Part shown: positions 7,760-17,428 of the stretch, piece by piece
Layout of the letters: each line of letters begins with the position of its first letter
How positions within the stretch are numbered: the first letter of the stretch is position 1
Source of the DNA: Pseudomonas tensinigenes
GTDB lineage: Bacteria; Pseudomonadota; Gammaproteobacteria; Pseudomonadales; Pseudomonadaceae
Length of the DNA: 64,000 bases
Assembly (NCBI RefSeq): GCF_014268445.2
Contig: NZ_CP077089.1
Coordinates: 610,501-674,500 of the forward strand
Direction: 5' to 3'
Translations under genes and position numbers: made by a program
The notes under the pieces: model-generated
What the model was told of the DNA's origin: nothing
The model's input: the letters and a program-made list of their open reading frames with translations, nothing else
The model's database searches: none

Positions 7760-8271
7760 GGCTTGTGTACTCGCTGTACGCTAAGGGCCGCTGGCGGGCT
7801 CTGCTGAATGATCGTCTGCCCGTCGATCACTTGCACGGCGAGACGATGTTCGCCGCGATCCACGTTCACCAGTTGCAGGATCGGCACGTTGCTCGGCTGA
7901 CCGTAGGGTTCATCGTCCAATACCAGTCTTAATTGATGCGGTGGCCGCAGGCGCGGTTTGATCAGCACGTTGACGGTGAACGTGCCGTTATTGGCGCGCA
8001 GGGCTTCTTCGGTGGGCAGGCCGGCGATTTCCAGAATCTCATAGGCATCGCTGCGTGCCTGCTGGCGATTGTCCGTGCCAGAGGGGGCCGGTGCGCTGGG
8101 CGCCTGAGGCTCGACACGGTTGAGCGGCGGCAACTCCACGGGCTGCGCCTGCACGCCGTCTGGCGAGTGATCGCTGTAGACCGTGTTGCCATTGGCATCG
8201 GTGTACTTGTAGATCTGCGCGGCGGCGGGCAGGGCGATCAGCAGCAGTATGTAGATAAAGATGCGACCCAT
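7756..8271 (-). CDS. Exported DUF4124 domain protein (paralogue)
   Basis: A 171-residue paralogue of the next gene downstream. Start chosen at MGRIFIYILLLIALPAAAQ, which forms a signal peptide. The open frame runs 24 codons further, but that part would spoil the signal sequence. The DUF4124 motif IYKYTDANGNTVYSDHSPDG follows the cleavage site. The second half (NVDRGEHRLAVQVIDG) aligns with NIDRGSHNLSVEILDAG in the partner, so the two genes arose by tandem duplication. They overlap by ATGA. Function unknown; periplasmic location inferred. Confidence 0.85.
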   Translation of the reverse strand: MGRIFIYILLLIALPAAAQIYKYTDANGNTVYSDHSPDGVQAQPVELPPLNRVEPQAPSAPAPSGTDNRQQARSDAYEILEIAGLPTEEALRANNGTFTVNVLIKPRLRPPHQLRLVLDDEPYGQPSNVPILQLVNVDRGEHRLAVQVIDGQTIIQQSPPAALSVQRVHKP

Positions 8272-8372
8272 GAAATCGACCGGGATTGAAAACGATGGGA
8301 TGCAGCATAGGACAGACGCGGCGGTTGGCCCAACTCGGCACACATCCGGAGATCATTCAGGCGCCACAAATC

Positions 8373-8467
8373 CCCTGTGGGAGCGAGCCTGCTCGCGATG
8401 GCGTAGTGTCAGTCAGCATCACCTTCAATGATCCACCGCTATCGCGAGCAGGCTCACTCCTACAGGG
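8373..8467. repeat. REPIN-type inverted repeat, family A (copy 2)
   Basis: Arms CCCTGTGGGAGCGAGCCTGC and the near-complement ending GGCTCACTCCTACAGGG enclose about 50 bp. The right arm carries two changes (CACTCCTAC for CGCTCCCAC). It lies between the glnA terminator and the DUF4124 genes. Confidence 0.88.
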
Positions 8468-8491
8468 ATTTGCGTCGAGCCATAAATCGCA

Positions 8492-8518
8492 ATAAAAAAG
8501 GCCTCCCGAAGGAGGCCT
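8492..8518 (-). terminator. Rho-independent terminator of glnA
   Basis: Read on the minus strand: AGGCCTCC, loop TTCG, GGAGGCCT, then TTTTTTATT. A perfect eight-base-pair GC-rich stem with a stable UUCG-type loop and a six-T tail lies about 36 bases after the glnA stop. Confidence 0.9.
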
Positions 8519-8553
8519 CTTTCACTCACGCCACGTAACGCAGCGCTACCGGA

Positions 8554-9960
8554 TCAGCAGCTGTAGTACAGCTCGTATTCCAGTGGGTGTACGAAGGTAC
8601 GGACCTTGATTTCTTCTTCGGATTTCAGCGCGATGTAAGCGTCGATGAAGTCGTCGGAGAACACGCCGCCCTTGGTCAGGAACGCACGGCCTTTATCCAG
8701 CTCTTCCAGAGCTTCTTTCAGGCTGCCGCAAACTTGCGGGATCTCTTTCGCCTCTTCAGGCGGCAGGTCGTACAGGTTTTTGTCGGCAGCGTCGCCTGGG
8801 TGGATCTTGTTCTGGATACCGTCCAGGCCAGCCATCAGCAGTGCTGCGAAAGCCAGGTACGGGTTGGCAGCCGGATCCGGGAAACGCGCTTCGATACGAC
8901 GGCCACGTGGGCTGTTGACGTAAGGAATACGGATCGACGCGGAACGGTTGCGAGCCGAGTAGGCCAGCATCACCGGCGCTTCGAAACCTGGCACCAGACG
9001 CTTGTAGGAGTTGGTGGCCGGGTTGGTGAAGCCGTTCAGTGCCTTACCGTGCTTGATGATACCGCCGATGAAGTACAGAGCGGTTTCGGACAGGCCGGCA
9101 TAGCCTTCGCCAGCGAAGGTGTTCTTGCCATCTTTGGCGATGGACATGTGCACGTGCATACCCGAACCGTTGTCACCGTACAGTGGCTTCGGCATGAAGG
9201 TAGCGGTGCGGCCGTAGGCGTCAGCCACGTTGTGTACAACGTATTTCAGCGTCTGAACTTCGTCAGCTTTTTTCACCAGGGTGTTGAACTTGACACCGAT
9301 TTCGTTCTGACCGGCAGTTGCCACTTCGTGGTGGTGAACTTCAACGGTCTGGCCCATTTCTTCCAGTGCGTTGCACATGGCAGTACGGATTTCGTGATCG
9401 TGGTCGAACGGCGGAACCGGGAAGTAACCACCTTTGATACCTGGACGGTGGCCTTTGTTGCCGCCTTCGATGTCCTGGTCGGACATCCACGAACCTTGTT
9501 CGGAGTAGATCTTGAACATCGAACCAGAGATGTCGGACTTGAACTTCACTTCGTCGAAGATGAAGAACTCAGGCTCTGGACCGGCGAATACGGTGTCACC
9601 GATACCGGTGGTCTTCAGGTATTCCTCGGCACGGTGAGCGATGGCGCGCGGGTCGCGATCGTAACCTTGCATGGTCGACGGTTCGATGATGTCGCACACC
9701 AGAATCAGGGTGGCGTCTTCGGTGAACGGGTCGAGCACGGCAGTTTCGTCGTCCGGCAGCAGGATCATGTCGGAGGCTTCGATGCCTTTCCAGCCAGCGA
9801 TGGAGGAACCGTCGAACATCTTGCCGACTTCGAAGAAGTCGTCTTCCAGCGCATCGCGAGCCGGCATGGTCACGTGGTGCTGAGTGCCTTTGGTGTCCGT
9901 GAAGCGCAGATCAATCCACTTGACGTCATGATCTTTGATGAGTTGAACCGACTTCGACAT
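8554..9960 (-). CDS. glnA: Glutamine synthetase, type I
   Basis: Makes glutamine from glutamate, ammonia and ATP, the main entry of ammonium into metabolism; active as a cytosolic dodecamer. The 468-residue length is that of GS-I-beta. Conserved signatures include [35 protein letters not shown], the ATP-site region [18 protein letters not shown] and NRSASIRIP. Tyr397 sits in [15 protein letters not shown], the adenylylation site, so control by GlnE is expected. The gene has a sigma-54 promoter upstream and its own terminator, and faces away from thiI. Confidence 0.98.
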   Translation of the reverse strand: MSKSVQLIKDHDVKWIDLRFTDTKGTQHHVTMPARDALEDDFFEVGKMFDGSSIAGWKGIEASDMILLPDDETAVLDPFTEDATLILVCDIIEPSTMQGYDRDPRAIAHRAEEYLKTTGIGDTVFAGPEPEFFIFDEVKFKSDISGSMFKIYSEQGSWMSDQDIEGGNKGHRPGIKGGYFPVPPFDHDHEIRTAMCNALEEMGQTVEVHHHEVATAGQNEIGVKFNTLVKKADEVQTLKYVVHNVADAYGRTATFMPKPLYGDNGSGMHVHMSIAKDGKNTFAGEGYAGLSETALYFIGGIIKHGKALNGFTNPATNSYKRLVPGFEAPVMLAYSARNRSASIRIPYVNSPRGRRIEARFPDPAANPYLAFAALLMAGLDGIQNKIHPGDAADKNLYDLPPEEAKEIPQVCGSLKEALEELDKGRAFLTKGGVFSDDFIDAYIALKSEEEIKVRTFVHPLEYELYYSC

Positions 9961-10055
9961 AGTGTCCTCCGGGTGAATTAGGGCTGGTAGTGGATGCCCT
10001 TAATAGTGGTGATGCCGGCGCGAATACTCTGCCAAGGCAACCTGCCTCACAAGGG

Positions 10056-10071
10056 AGCAAATTGCATGCCA
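10056..10071 (-). promoter_or_regulatory. Sigma-54 promoter of glnA
   Basis: On the minus strand the sequence reads TGGCATG-CAAT-TTGCT, matching TGGCACG-N4-TTGCW in all key -24 (GG) and -12 (GC) bases. Transcription should start near 10044, giving an untranslated leader of about 85 bases before the glnA ATG. This is the expected NtrC-activated promoter. Confidence 0.88.
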
Positions 10072-10174
10072 GTGCCCCAGCATGGGTTTTTTGCCCCAAA
10101 TTCACGCTTATTAAGGTGCGGAGCTTCTTAAAGCAGGAAATATCGCCCTTTAATGTAGCGTCACAATCTACAAA

Positions 10175-10191
10175 TGACCTGTTTTGGTGCA
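10175..10191. promoter_or_regulatory. Candidate NtrC enhancer site for glnA
   Basis: TGACCTG-TTT-TGGTGCA has a perfect right half-site (TGGTGCA) and a weak left half. Its centre is about 140 bp upstream of the predicted sigma-54 start, the usual enhancer distance. A second, poorer site, TGCACAT-TAAC-TGGTTA, lies at 10204-10220. Confidence 0.55.
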
Positions 10192-10239
10192 TGCAAAACC
10201 TTCTGCACATTAACTGGTTAAACCTTGAGCAATTTCCGC

Positions 10240-10245
10240 TATAAT
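10240..10245 (+). promoter_or_regulatory. -10 box upstream of thiI
   Basis: A consensus TATAAT lies 43 bases before the thiI ATG. No strong -35 box is visible at 16-18 bp; the best is TTAAAC at 10218-10223 (16-bp spacing). Transcription would start near 10252. The rest of the gap 9961-10287 holds the glnA control region. Confidence 0.55.
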
Positions 10246-10287
10246 CCGCGCCCCCCTTTTTCGGCTGGCCGTTCGCGCGCTGTTTTC

Positions 10288-11742
10288 ATGAAACTAATCG
10301 TAAAAGTCTTCCCCGAGATCACCATCAAAAGCCGACCTGTCCGGACGAAGTTCATCCGCCAGTTGGCCAAGAACATCCGCACCGTGCTCCGTGACCTGGA
10401 CCCGGCCGTGGTGGTGAACGGTGTGTGGGACAATCTCGAGCTGGAAACCCGCATTACCGACGCCAAAGCCTTGAAAGAGATGGGTGAGCGCCTGACCTGC
10501 ATGCCGGGCATCGCGCACTTTCTGCAGATCGACGAGTACCCGCTGGGCGACTTCGACGACATCACCGAGAAGTGCAAACAGCACTACGGCGCTGCGCTGG
10601 CCGGGAAGATTTTCTCGGTGCGCTGCAAGCGTGCCGGCAAGCACACCTTCAGCTCGATGGACGTCGAAAAATACGTCGGCAGCAAGCTGCGTCGTGAGTG
10701 CGGTGCCGCCGGTATCGACCTGAAAGCGCCGGAAATCGAAGTCCGGATCGAAGTTCGCGACAAACGGTTGTTTGTGATCCACAGCCAGCACAACGGCATC
10801 GGCGGTTACCCGCTGGGTGCGTTGGAGCAGACGCTGGTATTGATGTCCGGCGGCTTTGACTCGACCGTTGCGGCTTACCAGATCATTCGTCGCGGCCTGA
10901 TGACGCACTTCTGCTTCTTCAATCTGGGCGGTCGTGCCCACGAATTGGGCGTGATGGAAGTCGCGCATTTCATCTGGAAGAAGTACGGCAGCTCGCAACG
11001 CGTGCTATTTGTCAGTGTTCCGTTCGAAGAAGTGTTGGGCGAAATTCTCGGCAAAGTCGATAACAGTCATATGGGCGTCGTATTGAAGCGTATGATGTTG
11101 CGCGCGGCCTCCAACATCGCCGACCGTCTGCACATCGAGGCGCTGGTCACCGGCGAGGCGATCTCCCAGGTGTCGAGCCAGACGCTGCCAAACCTGTCGG
11201 TGATCGACTGCGTGACCGACAAACTGGTCCTGCGTCCGCTGATCGTGGCGCACAAGCAGGACATCATCGACACGGCCAACGAAATCGGCACCGCCGATTT
11301 CGCCCGGCACATGCCGGAATACTGCGGAGTCATTTCGGTCAATCCGAAGACCGCCGCCAAACGCGGTCGCGTTGAGCACGAAGAGAAAGAATTCGACATG
11401 GCGGTGCTCGAGCGTGCGCTCGAAAACGCCAAACTGGTGCCGATCGATCGGGTGATCGACGAATTGGGCCAGGACGTACAGATTGAAGAAGTCAGCGAAG
11501 CACTGGCCGGCCAGATCGTGATCGACATCCGTCACCCGGATGCCGCCGAGGATGAGCCGCTGGAACTCGCTGGCGTAGAAGTACAGACGATGCCGTTCTA
11601 CGCAGTGAACGCTCGTTTCAAGGAGCTGGATCCGACTCGCCAGTACCTGCTGTATTGCGACAAAGGCGTGATGAGTCGCCTGCATGCTCACCATTTGCTC
11701 AGTGAGGGGCATGCCAATGTGCGCGTTTATCGACCGAGCTAA
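10288..11742 (+). CDS. thiI: tRNA 4-thiouridine synthase / thiamine sulfurtransferase ThiI
   Basis: Adenylates U8 of tRNA and transfers persulfide sulfur to give s4U; it also supplies sulfur to ThiS in thiazole synthesis. The 484-residue protein has a ferredoxin-like and THUMP RNA-binding region (about 1-165). The PP-loop ATPase domain starts with LMSGGFDST near residue 187. A C-terminal rhodanese domain carries the catalytic Cys457 in YLLYCDKG. Cys in MPEYCGVIS matches the partner cysteine of E. coli ThiI. Start chosen at [15 protein letters not shown]; the frame upstream of it would overlap the TATAAT box. Confidence 0.96.
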   Translation: MKLIVKVFPEITIKSRPVRTKFIRQLAKNIRTVLRDLDPAVVVNGVWDNLELETRITDAKALKEMGERLTCMPGIAHFLQIDEYPLGDFDDITEKCKQHYGAALAGKIFSVRCKRAGKHTFSSMDVEKYVGSKLRRECGAAGIDLKAPEIEVRIEVRDKRLFVIHSQHNGIGGYPLGALEQTLVLMSGGFDSTVAAYQIIRRGLMTHFCFFNLGGRAHELGVMEVAHFIWKKYGSSQRVLFVSVPFEEVLGEILGKVDNSHMGVVLKRMMLRAASNIADRLHIEALVTGEAISQVSSQTLPNLSVIDCVTDKLVLRPLIVAHKQDIIDTANEIGTADFARHMPEYCGVISVNPKTAAKRGRVEHEEKEFDMAVLERALENAKLVPIDRVIDELGQDVQIEEVSEALAGQIVIDIRHPDAAEDEPLELAGVEVQTMPFYAVNARFKELDPTRQYLLYCDKGVMSRLHAHHLLSEGHANVRVYRPS

Positions 11743-11881
11743 GTGCCCGGGGCTGTTTGCCTGTGGCCTGCGTCACCGGCCCCCCGACACCGCCGTCAAG
11801 CTGTAACGGCCATGCCGGACACTACTGCTAATCGCTGCCAAGACTTGTCAGCAAACCGAATCCTCTGATCGAGATACACAA

Positions 11882-13702
11882 GTGATCGAAAATCTACGCA
11901 ACATCGCCATCATTGCCCACGTTGACCATGGTAAAACCACCCTGGTAGACAAACTCCTGCGTCAATCCGGCACTCTGGAGCGCAACGAGCTCAACGACGA
12001 GCGCGTGATGGACTCCAACGACCAGGAAAAAGAGCGCGGTATTACCATTCTGGCGAAAAACACCGCCATCAACTGGAACGGCTACCACATCAACATCGTG
12101 GACACCCCGGGCCACGCCGACTTCGGCGGCGAAGTTGAACGCGTAATGTCGATGGTTGACTCCGTTCTGCTGCTGGTTGACGCTCAAGACGGCCCTATGC
12201 CGCAAACCCGTTTCGTGACCAAGAAGGCTTTCGAAGCCGGCCTGCGTCCAATCGTGGTAATCAACAAGGTTGACCGTCCAGGCGCGCGTCCGGACTGGGT
12301 TCTGGATCAGATCTTCGACCTGTTCGACAACCTCGGTGCTACCGAAGAACAACTGGACTTCCAGGTTGTTTACGCTTCGGCCCTGAACGGCATTGCCGGT
12401 CTGGATCACACCGCCATGGCTGAAGACATGACCCCGCTGTACCAAGCGGTAGTCGACCACGTTCCGCCTCCGGCTGTTGACCGTGATGGCGCGTTCCAGA
12501 TGCAGATCTCCGCTCTGGACTACAACAGCTTCCTGGGTGTTATCGGCGTTGGCCGTATCGCTCGTGGCCGCGTCAAGCCGAACACCCCGGTTGTGGCGAT
12601 CGGTGCCGACGGCAAGCGCCGTAACGGCCGTATCCTGAAACTGATGGGTCACCACGGTCTGCACCGCATCGACGTTGAAGAAGCTGCAGCAGGCGATATC
12701 GTTTGCATCAGCGGTATGGACTCGCTGTTCATCTCCGACACCCTGTGCCACCCGGACACTGTCGAGGCGATGAAGCCTCTGACCGTTGACGAGCCAACCG
12801 TTTCGATGACCTTCCAGGTAAACGACTCGCCATTCTGCGGTAAAGAAGGCAAGTTCGTGACGTCCCGTAACATCAAGGACCGTCTGGACAAAGAGCTGCT
12901 GTACAACGTTGCACTGCGCGTTGAAGAAGGCGACACCGCTGACAAGTTCAAGGTTTCCGGCCGTGGTGAGCTGCACCTCTCGGTACTGATCGAAACCATG
13001 CGTCGCGAAGGCTTCGAGCTGGCCCTGGGCCGTCCTGAAGTAATCATTCGTGAAGTGAACGGCGTTAAACAAGAACCGTTCGAAAACGTGACCATCGACA
13101 TCCCTGAAGAAGCTCAGGGCAAGGTCATGGAAGAAATGGGTCTGCGTAAAGGCGACCTGAGCAACATGGTGCCGGATGGCAAGGGCCGTGTTCGTCTGGA
13201 ATACAACATCCCTGCTCGCGGTCTGATCGGTTTCCGTAACCAGTTCCTGACCCTGACCAACGGTGCTGGCATCCTGACCTCGATCTTCGATCGCTACGAC
13301 ACCGTCAAGTCGGGCCACATGTCCGGCCGTCAGAACGGCGTTCTGGTTTCGGTTGAAACCGGCAAGGCACTGACCTACTCGCTGGAAACCCTGCAGGCTC
13401 GTGGCAAGCTGTTCGTAGAACACGGCCAGGAGATCTACAACGGTCAAATCGTTGGTCAGAACAGCCGCGACAACGACCTGGGTGTAAACCCAACCAAAGG
13501 CAAGAAGCTCGACAACATGCGTGCTTCGGGTAAAGACGAAACCATCGCTCTGGTACCACCTGTTCGCTTCACTCTGGAACAGGCTCTGGAATACATCCAG
13601 GAAGACGAGCTGTGCGAAGTTACTCCTAAGTCCATCCGTCTTCGCAAGAAGATCCTGGACGAAAGCGAGCGTACCCGCGCTGCCAAGAAAGCCAAGGCGT
13701 AA
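11882..13702 (+). CDS. typA: Ribosome-associated GTPase TypA/BipA
   Basis: Translational GTPase of the EF-G/LepA family that helps 50S subunit maturation and stress or cold adaptation. It has 606 residues with a GTG start. G1 is [11 protein letters not shown]2 region EKERGITI, G3 [11 protein letters not shown] and G4 NKVDRPGA. Domains II, III and V and the BipA-specific C-terminal domain follow, ending in the basic tail RAAKKAKA. The codon usage is strongly biased (GTT, CGT, GGT), as in highly expressed genes. It follows thiI by 139 bases and ends at a strong terminator. Confidence 0.97.
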   Translation: MIENLRNIAIIAHVDHGKTTLVDKLLRQSGTLERNELNDERVMDSNDQEKERGITILAKNTAINWNGYHINIVDTPGHADFGGEVERVMSMVDSVLLLVDAQDGPMPQTRFVTKKAFEAGLRPIVVINKVDRPGARPDWVLDQIFDLFDNLGATEEQLDFQVVYASALNGIAGLDHTAMAEDMTPLYQAVVDHVPPPAVDRDGAFQMQISALDYNSFLGVIGVGRIARGRVKPNTPVVAIGADGKRRNGRILKLMGHHGLHRIDVEEAAAGDIVCISGMDSLFISDTLCHPDTVEAMKPLTVDEPTVSMTFQVNDSPFCGKEGKFVTSRNIKDRLDKELLYNVALRVEEGDTADKFKVSGRGELHLSVLIETMRREGFELALGRPEVIIREVNGVKQEPFENVTIDIPEEAQGKVMEEMGLRKGDLSNMVPDGKGRVRLEYNIPARGLIGFRNQFLTLTNGAGILTSIFDRYDTVKSGHMSGRQNGVLVSVETGKALTYSLETLQARGKLFVEHGQEIYNGQIVGQNSRDNDLGVNPTKGKKLDNMRASGKDETIALVPPVRFTLEQALEYIQEDELCEVTPKSIRLRKKILDESERTRAAKKAKA

Positions 13703-13718
13703 TTTAGCCCGAGCTTGA

Positions 13719-13756
13719 AAAAACGCCCCCGGTCGCGAGACCGGGGGCGTTTTTGT
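13719..13756 (+). terminator. Rho-independent terminator of typA
   Basis: AACGCCCCCGGTC, loop GCGA, GACCGGGGGCGTT, then TTTGTTTG: a 13-base-pair perfect stem, 17 bases after the typA stop. Confidence 0.95.
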
Positions 13757-13797
13757 TTGTCTGGGGGAAATGTGGATTGAGTCTTGAAGGTCAAGAG

Positions 13798-14020
13798 CCC
13801 CTCACCCTAGCCCTCTCCCAGAGGGAGAGGGGACCGAATGGGGGATATTCATGAGATGCATCGACTTGAAAGAATTCTGCTGAATCCATAATCGATTTGG
13901 TGGGGCTGTACCGAATCCATAATCGCCTGGGTGTTTCAGGTCGCTGTATGGCGCCAGACACCTCGGTCGGCTCCCTCTCCCTCCGGGAGAGGGCTGGGCG
14001 GGCGGCGTTCCGATGAGGGT
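13798..14020. repeat. Dispersed repeat family B (copy 2)
   Basis: Begins CCCCTCACCCTAGCCCTCTC, runs through GACCGAATGGGG and CTCGGTCGGCTCCCTCTCCC, and ends in a degenerate GGGAGAGGGCTGGGCGGGCG ... GATGAGGGT. It contains a duplicated segment ATCCATAATCG at about 13883-13895 and 13914-13926, a small internal direct repeat that makes it longer than the other copies. Confidence 0.82.
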
Positions 14021-14026
14021 AAGCGT

Positions 14027-14464
14027 TTAAAATTTCTCGATCGCTCGGAAATTCTGCTCGCGCACCACTTCCTTCGGCTTATAAGCGCAATACCCCGGCC
14101 GCGGCCCGATCTTCGGGTGATTGCGGCAGGTATCCGGGCGCTTGTCATAAATGGTGCACAGGCGGCTCTTACGATCCAGGTAGTAGCAATCGTTGTTGCT
14201 CATGCGCTGCAGGGTGAAGATGCCGGACTTCTGGTTGAAGCGCTCGACCAGGCCTTCCTTCTGCAAACGCTTGGCGATGTTCTTCGGCGGGTCGCCCAGT
14301 TCGAACTCATCTACCACGCCGATGCGCACCAGATCCTTGATCTTCACCTCAACCGGCAGCGTGCAGCAGCTCGACACGCAGGAACCGCACATCGGGGCTG
14401 AGTATTTTGCCCACGTATCGAGACGGTCGATCTCGGCGGCGGCAATCAGGTTGGGCTTCATCAT
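14027..14464 (-). CDS. YkgJ-family zinc/iron-chelating cysteine cluster protein
   Basis: A 145-residue cytosolic protein with a cysteine-rich pattern: MCGSCVSSCCTL (Cys26, 29, 33 and 34), then DCYYLD, SRLCTIYDKRPDTC and PGYC. This is the CxxCCxxL-type cluster of the YkgJ/UPF0153 family, thought to bind a zinc ion or an iron-sulfur cluster. No enzymatic role is established that I know of. Two ATGs lie side by side (MMKPN) and either could be used. It stands alone, with family B repeat downstream and a 260-bp gap upstream without visible features. Confidence 0.88.
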   Translation of the reverse strand: MMKPNLIAAAEIDRLDTWAKYSAPMCGSCVSSCCTLPVEVKIKDLVRIGVVDEFELGDPPKNIAKRLQKEGLVERFNQKSGIFTLQRMSNNDCYYLDRKSRLCTIYDKRPDTCRNHPKIGPRPGYCAYKPKEVVREQNFRAIEKF

Positions 14465-14723
14465 CGGGAGTTACCAGGCGTGTGTGCATCAGGGCGCGCG
14501 ATCATACCGGGACTGGTGGATTTTTGAACAACCTTTCGCCAGATTTTTTCTGCATACAGGCACATTGCCGGACAATTCGGCACGGCCCCTGCATTCATTA
14601 GCTCACTCGCCAAGGTAATGCCGGGCTATCTCACAGTCTCAGGAAATACTGCCGAACCAGAGCCCTCACCGTCGGTCAGACCGTCTAGGCTCAGACAATT
14701 CCCGCTCGCTCGAGGTCCTATTG

Positions 14724-17174
14724 ATGACTCAAGAACCACTAGTTCGCGAAGCAGAGGTGGCCGCATTCCGCGACGCCGTCCTGACCAAGCTCACCTACGC
14801 GGTGGGCAAAGACCCCGATCACGCCTTCGACCATGACTGGTTCGAAGCCATCGCATTGGCTGCGCGTGATCACATGGTCGAACACTGGATGGACCACACC
14901 CGGCAGATCTACCGCAAAGGTCAGAAACGGGTGTATTACCTCTCGCTGGAATTTCTTATCGGCCGCTTGCTCTACGACAGCCTGAGCAACCTTGGCCTGC
15001 TCGACGTCGCCCGTGAAGCGTTGACTGAACTCGGTGTCGATCTTGAGCGCATCCGCTTGCTGGAGCCCGATGCTGCGCTTGGCAACGGCGGCCTCGGTCG
15101 TCTGGCCGCGTGCTTCATGGAAAGCATGTCGACCCTCGGCATCGCCGGCCACGGTTATGGCATTCGGTATGAGCACGGCTTGTTCCGCCAGGCCATCGTC
15201 GACGGCTGGCAGCAGGAACAGACCGAGCACTGGCTGGATTTCGGCAACCCGTGGGAATTCGAACGGCCGGAAGTGGTTTACACCATCGGCTTCGGCGGCA
15301 GCGTTGAAACCGTCACCGATGTCAGCGGCAAATCCAAACAAGTCTGGTCGCCGGCAGAAACCGTGCGCGCCATTGCTTACGACACGCCCGTGGTCGGCTG
15401 GCGCGGGGCGAGCGTCAACACCTTGCGGCTGTGGCGTGCCCGCGCCATGGAAGATTTGCACCTGGAGCGCTTCAACGCCGGTGACCACTTGGGCGCCGTT
15501 GCCGAAGTGGCACGTGCCGAAAGCATCTCCCGTGTGCTTTACCCGGCGGACAGCACCGAAGCAGGGCAAGAGCTGCGCCTGCGCCAGGAATACTTCTTCG
15601 TCGCTGCTTCCTTGCAGGATCTGCTGCGCCGCCATCGCAACATGCACACCTCGGTGCTGACCCTTGGCGATCACGCAGCCATCCAGCTCAACGACACCCA
15701 CCCCTCGATTGCCGTCGCCGAATTGATGCGGCAACTGGTCGACGTCTACGACGTGGCCTGGGATGCGGCGTGGCAAGTGACGGTCGATACGCTGTCGTAC
15801 ACCAACCACACGCTGCTGCCGGAAGCGCTGGAAACCTGGCCGGTGGGTTTGATGGAACGCATGCTGCCACGGCACATGCAGATCATTTACCTGATCAACG
15901 CCCAGCACATCGACTCGCTGCGGGCCAAAGGCATTCATGATTTTGACGTGCTGCGTGCGGTGTCGCTGATCGAAGAAGACAACGGTCGCCGGGTGCGCAT
16001 GGGCAACCTCGCTTTCCTCGGTTCGCACAGCGTCAACGGCGTGTCCGGGCTGCACACGCAGTTGATGCGCAAAACCGTGTTCGCCGAACTGCACAAGCTC
16101 TACCCGGAGCGGATCAACAATAAAACCAACGGCATTACCTTCCGCCGCTGGTTGTATCAGGCCAACTCCGAACTGACTTCGATGCTGGTCGACGCGCTCG
16201 GCCCGGATTTGCTCGATAACCCTGAAGAGCGTCTGCTCGATCTTGAGCCGTTCGCCGAAAAAACCGCGTTCCGCAAAGCTTTTGCCGAACAACGGCTGCA
16301 CAGCAAAAAAGCGCTGGCCTATCTGATTCACGAACGGCTGGGTATCGCGGTCAATCCGGCGGCGATGTTTGATGTGCAGGTTAAGCGGATCCACGAATAC
16401 AAACGTCAGTTGCTCAACCTGATGCACACCGTGGCGCTGTATCAGGCGATTCGCGCTGAGCCGGAAGTCGATTGGGTGCCACGGGTGAAAATCTTCGCCG
16501 GCAAGGCTGCGGCGAGTTATCACCAGGCCAAACTGATCATCAAGCTGACCAACGACATCGCGCGGGTGGTGAACAACGATCCGACGGTGCGCGGCCTGCT
16601 GAAAGTGGTGTTCCTGCCCAACTACAACGTCAGCCTGGCGGAGAGCATCATTCCGGCGGCGGACTTGTCCGAGCAGATCTCCACTGCCGGCTTCGAAGCG
16701 TCGGGCACCAGTAACATGAAGTTCGGCCTCAACGGCGCACTGACCATCGGCACGCTGGACGGCGCCAACGTGGAAATGTGCGAACGCATTGGTGCTGAGC
16801 ACATGTTCATTTTCGGCCTCAGCGCGCAGCAGGTCGAAGCGCGCAAACAGAACCACGAGTTCAGCGCGTTGCCGGACATTGCCGCGTCGCATCGTTTGAA
16901 CGATGTGCTGCAAGCGATTCGCAGCGGGGTGTTCTCGCCGGATGACACTTCGCGCTACACCGGGCTGATCGATTCGCTGGTGGATTACGACCGCTTCCTG
17001 GTCTGCGCCGACTTCGACTCCTATTGGGAAGCGCAGAAACGCGTTGAAGAGCATTGGCACGACAGCAACAACTGGTGGCGTTCAGCGGTGCTGAACACGG
17101 CGCGGATGGGCTGGTTCTCCTCGGACCGGACGATTCGCGAGTACGCCACGGATATCTGGAAAGCGTTGGAGTAA
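14724..17174 (+). CDS. glgP: Glycogen/starch/alpha-glucan phosphorylase
   Basis: PLP enzyme that releases glucose-1-phosphate from alpha-1,4-glucans. The 816-residue length is typical. Motifs include NGGLGRLAACFMES, NDTHPSIAVAELMRQ, NNKTNGITFRRWL and the PLP-lysine region EASGTSNMKFGLNGALTIG. The usual Gly of SGTGNMKF is Ser here, a minor change seen in relatives. ATG 14724 has GAGG eight bases upstream; a TTG one codon earlier is less likely. No other glycogen genes are adjacent, so it is a stand-alone catabolic gene. Confidence 0.95.
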   Translation: MTQEPLVREAEVAAFRDAVLTKLTYAVGKDPDHAFDHDWFEAIALAARDHMVEHWMDHTRQIYRKGQKRVYYLSLEFLIGRLLYDSLSNLGLLDVAREALTELGVDLERIRLLEPDAALGNGGLGRLAACFMESMSTLGIAGHGYGIRYEHGLFRQAIVDGWQQEQTEHWLDFGNPWEFERPEVVYTIGFGGSVETVTDVSGKSKQVWSPAETVRAIAYDTPVVGWRGASVNTLRLWRARAMEDLHLERFNAGDHLGAVAEVARAESISRVLYPADSTEAGQELRLRQEYFFVAASLQDLLRRHRNMHTSVLTLGDHAAIQLNDTHPSIAVAELMRQLVDVYDVAWDAAWQVTVDTLSYTNHTLLPEALETWPVGLMERMLPRHMQIIYLINAQHIDSLRAKGIHDFDVLRAVSLIEEDNGRRVRMGNLAFLGSHSVNGVSGLHTQLMRKTVFAELHKLYPERINNKTNGITFRRWLYQANSELTSMLVDALGPDLLDNPEERLLDLEPFAEKTAFRKAFAEQRLHSKKALAYLIHERLGIAVNPAAMFDVQVKRIHEYKRQLLNLMHTVALYQAIRAEPEVDWVPRVKIFAGKAAASYHQAKLIIKLTNDIARVVNNDPTVRGLLKVVFLPNYNVSLAESIIPAADLSEQISTAGFEASGTSNMKFGLNGALTIGTLDGANVEMCERIGAEHMFIFGLSAQQVEARKQNHEFSALPDIAASHRLNDVLQAIRSGVFSPDDTSRYTGLIDSLVDYDRFLVCADFDSYWEAQKRVEEHWHDSNNWWRSAVLNTARMGWFSSDRTIREYATDIWKALE

Positions 17175-17270
17175 CTTTCCACAACAAATGTGCGCAAGGC
17201 CCAACGTTTGTTGGGCCGGATCGATATACTGAGCGCCGGTTACCGGCAGCGCCAGTCACCACCAATCCAA

Positions 17271-17360
17271 TGTGGGAGCGAGCCTGCTCGCGAAGCGGTT
17301 GTCATGTTAAACAGAAATGTTGGCTGACAAACCGCTTTCGCGAGCAGGCTCGCTCCCACT
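17271..17360. repeat. REPIN-type inverted repeat, family A (copy 3)
   Basis: TGTGGGAGCGAGCCTGCTCG and its inverted partner ending GCTCGCTCCCACT, in the 250-bp gap between glgP and the DUF2339 gene. The rest of that gap shows no clear promoter. Confidence 0.9.
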
Positions 17361-17428
17361 GGGTTTGTGCCTAGACTGAAGCAATCGCCGGACTCGCCCT
17401 GTCTTGGGGCTGCTTAGGGATATCGACC

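Noticed and set aside
8587..9981. A 464-codon open frame antisense to glnA
   Set aside because: Shadow frame; glnA occupies the same DNA with perfect family conservation.
11894..13447. A 517-codon open frame antisense to typA
   Set aside because: Reverse-complement shadow of a highly biased gene; composition is typical of such shadows.
14739..17060. A 773-codon open frame antisense to glgP
   Set aside because: Shadow of glgP caused by codon bias; no ribosome site and no recognisable protein.
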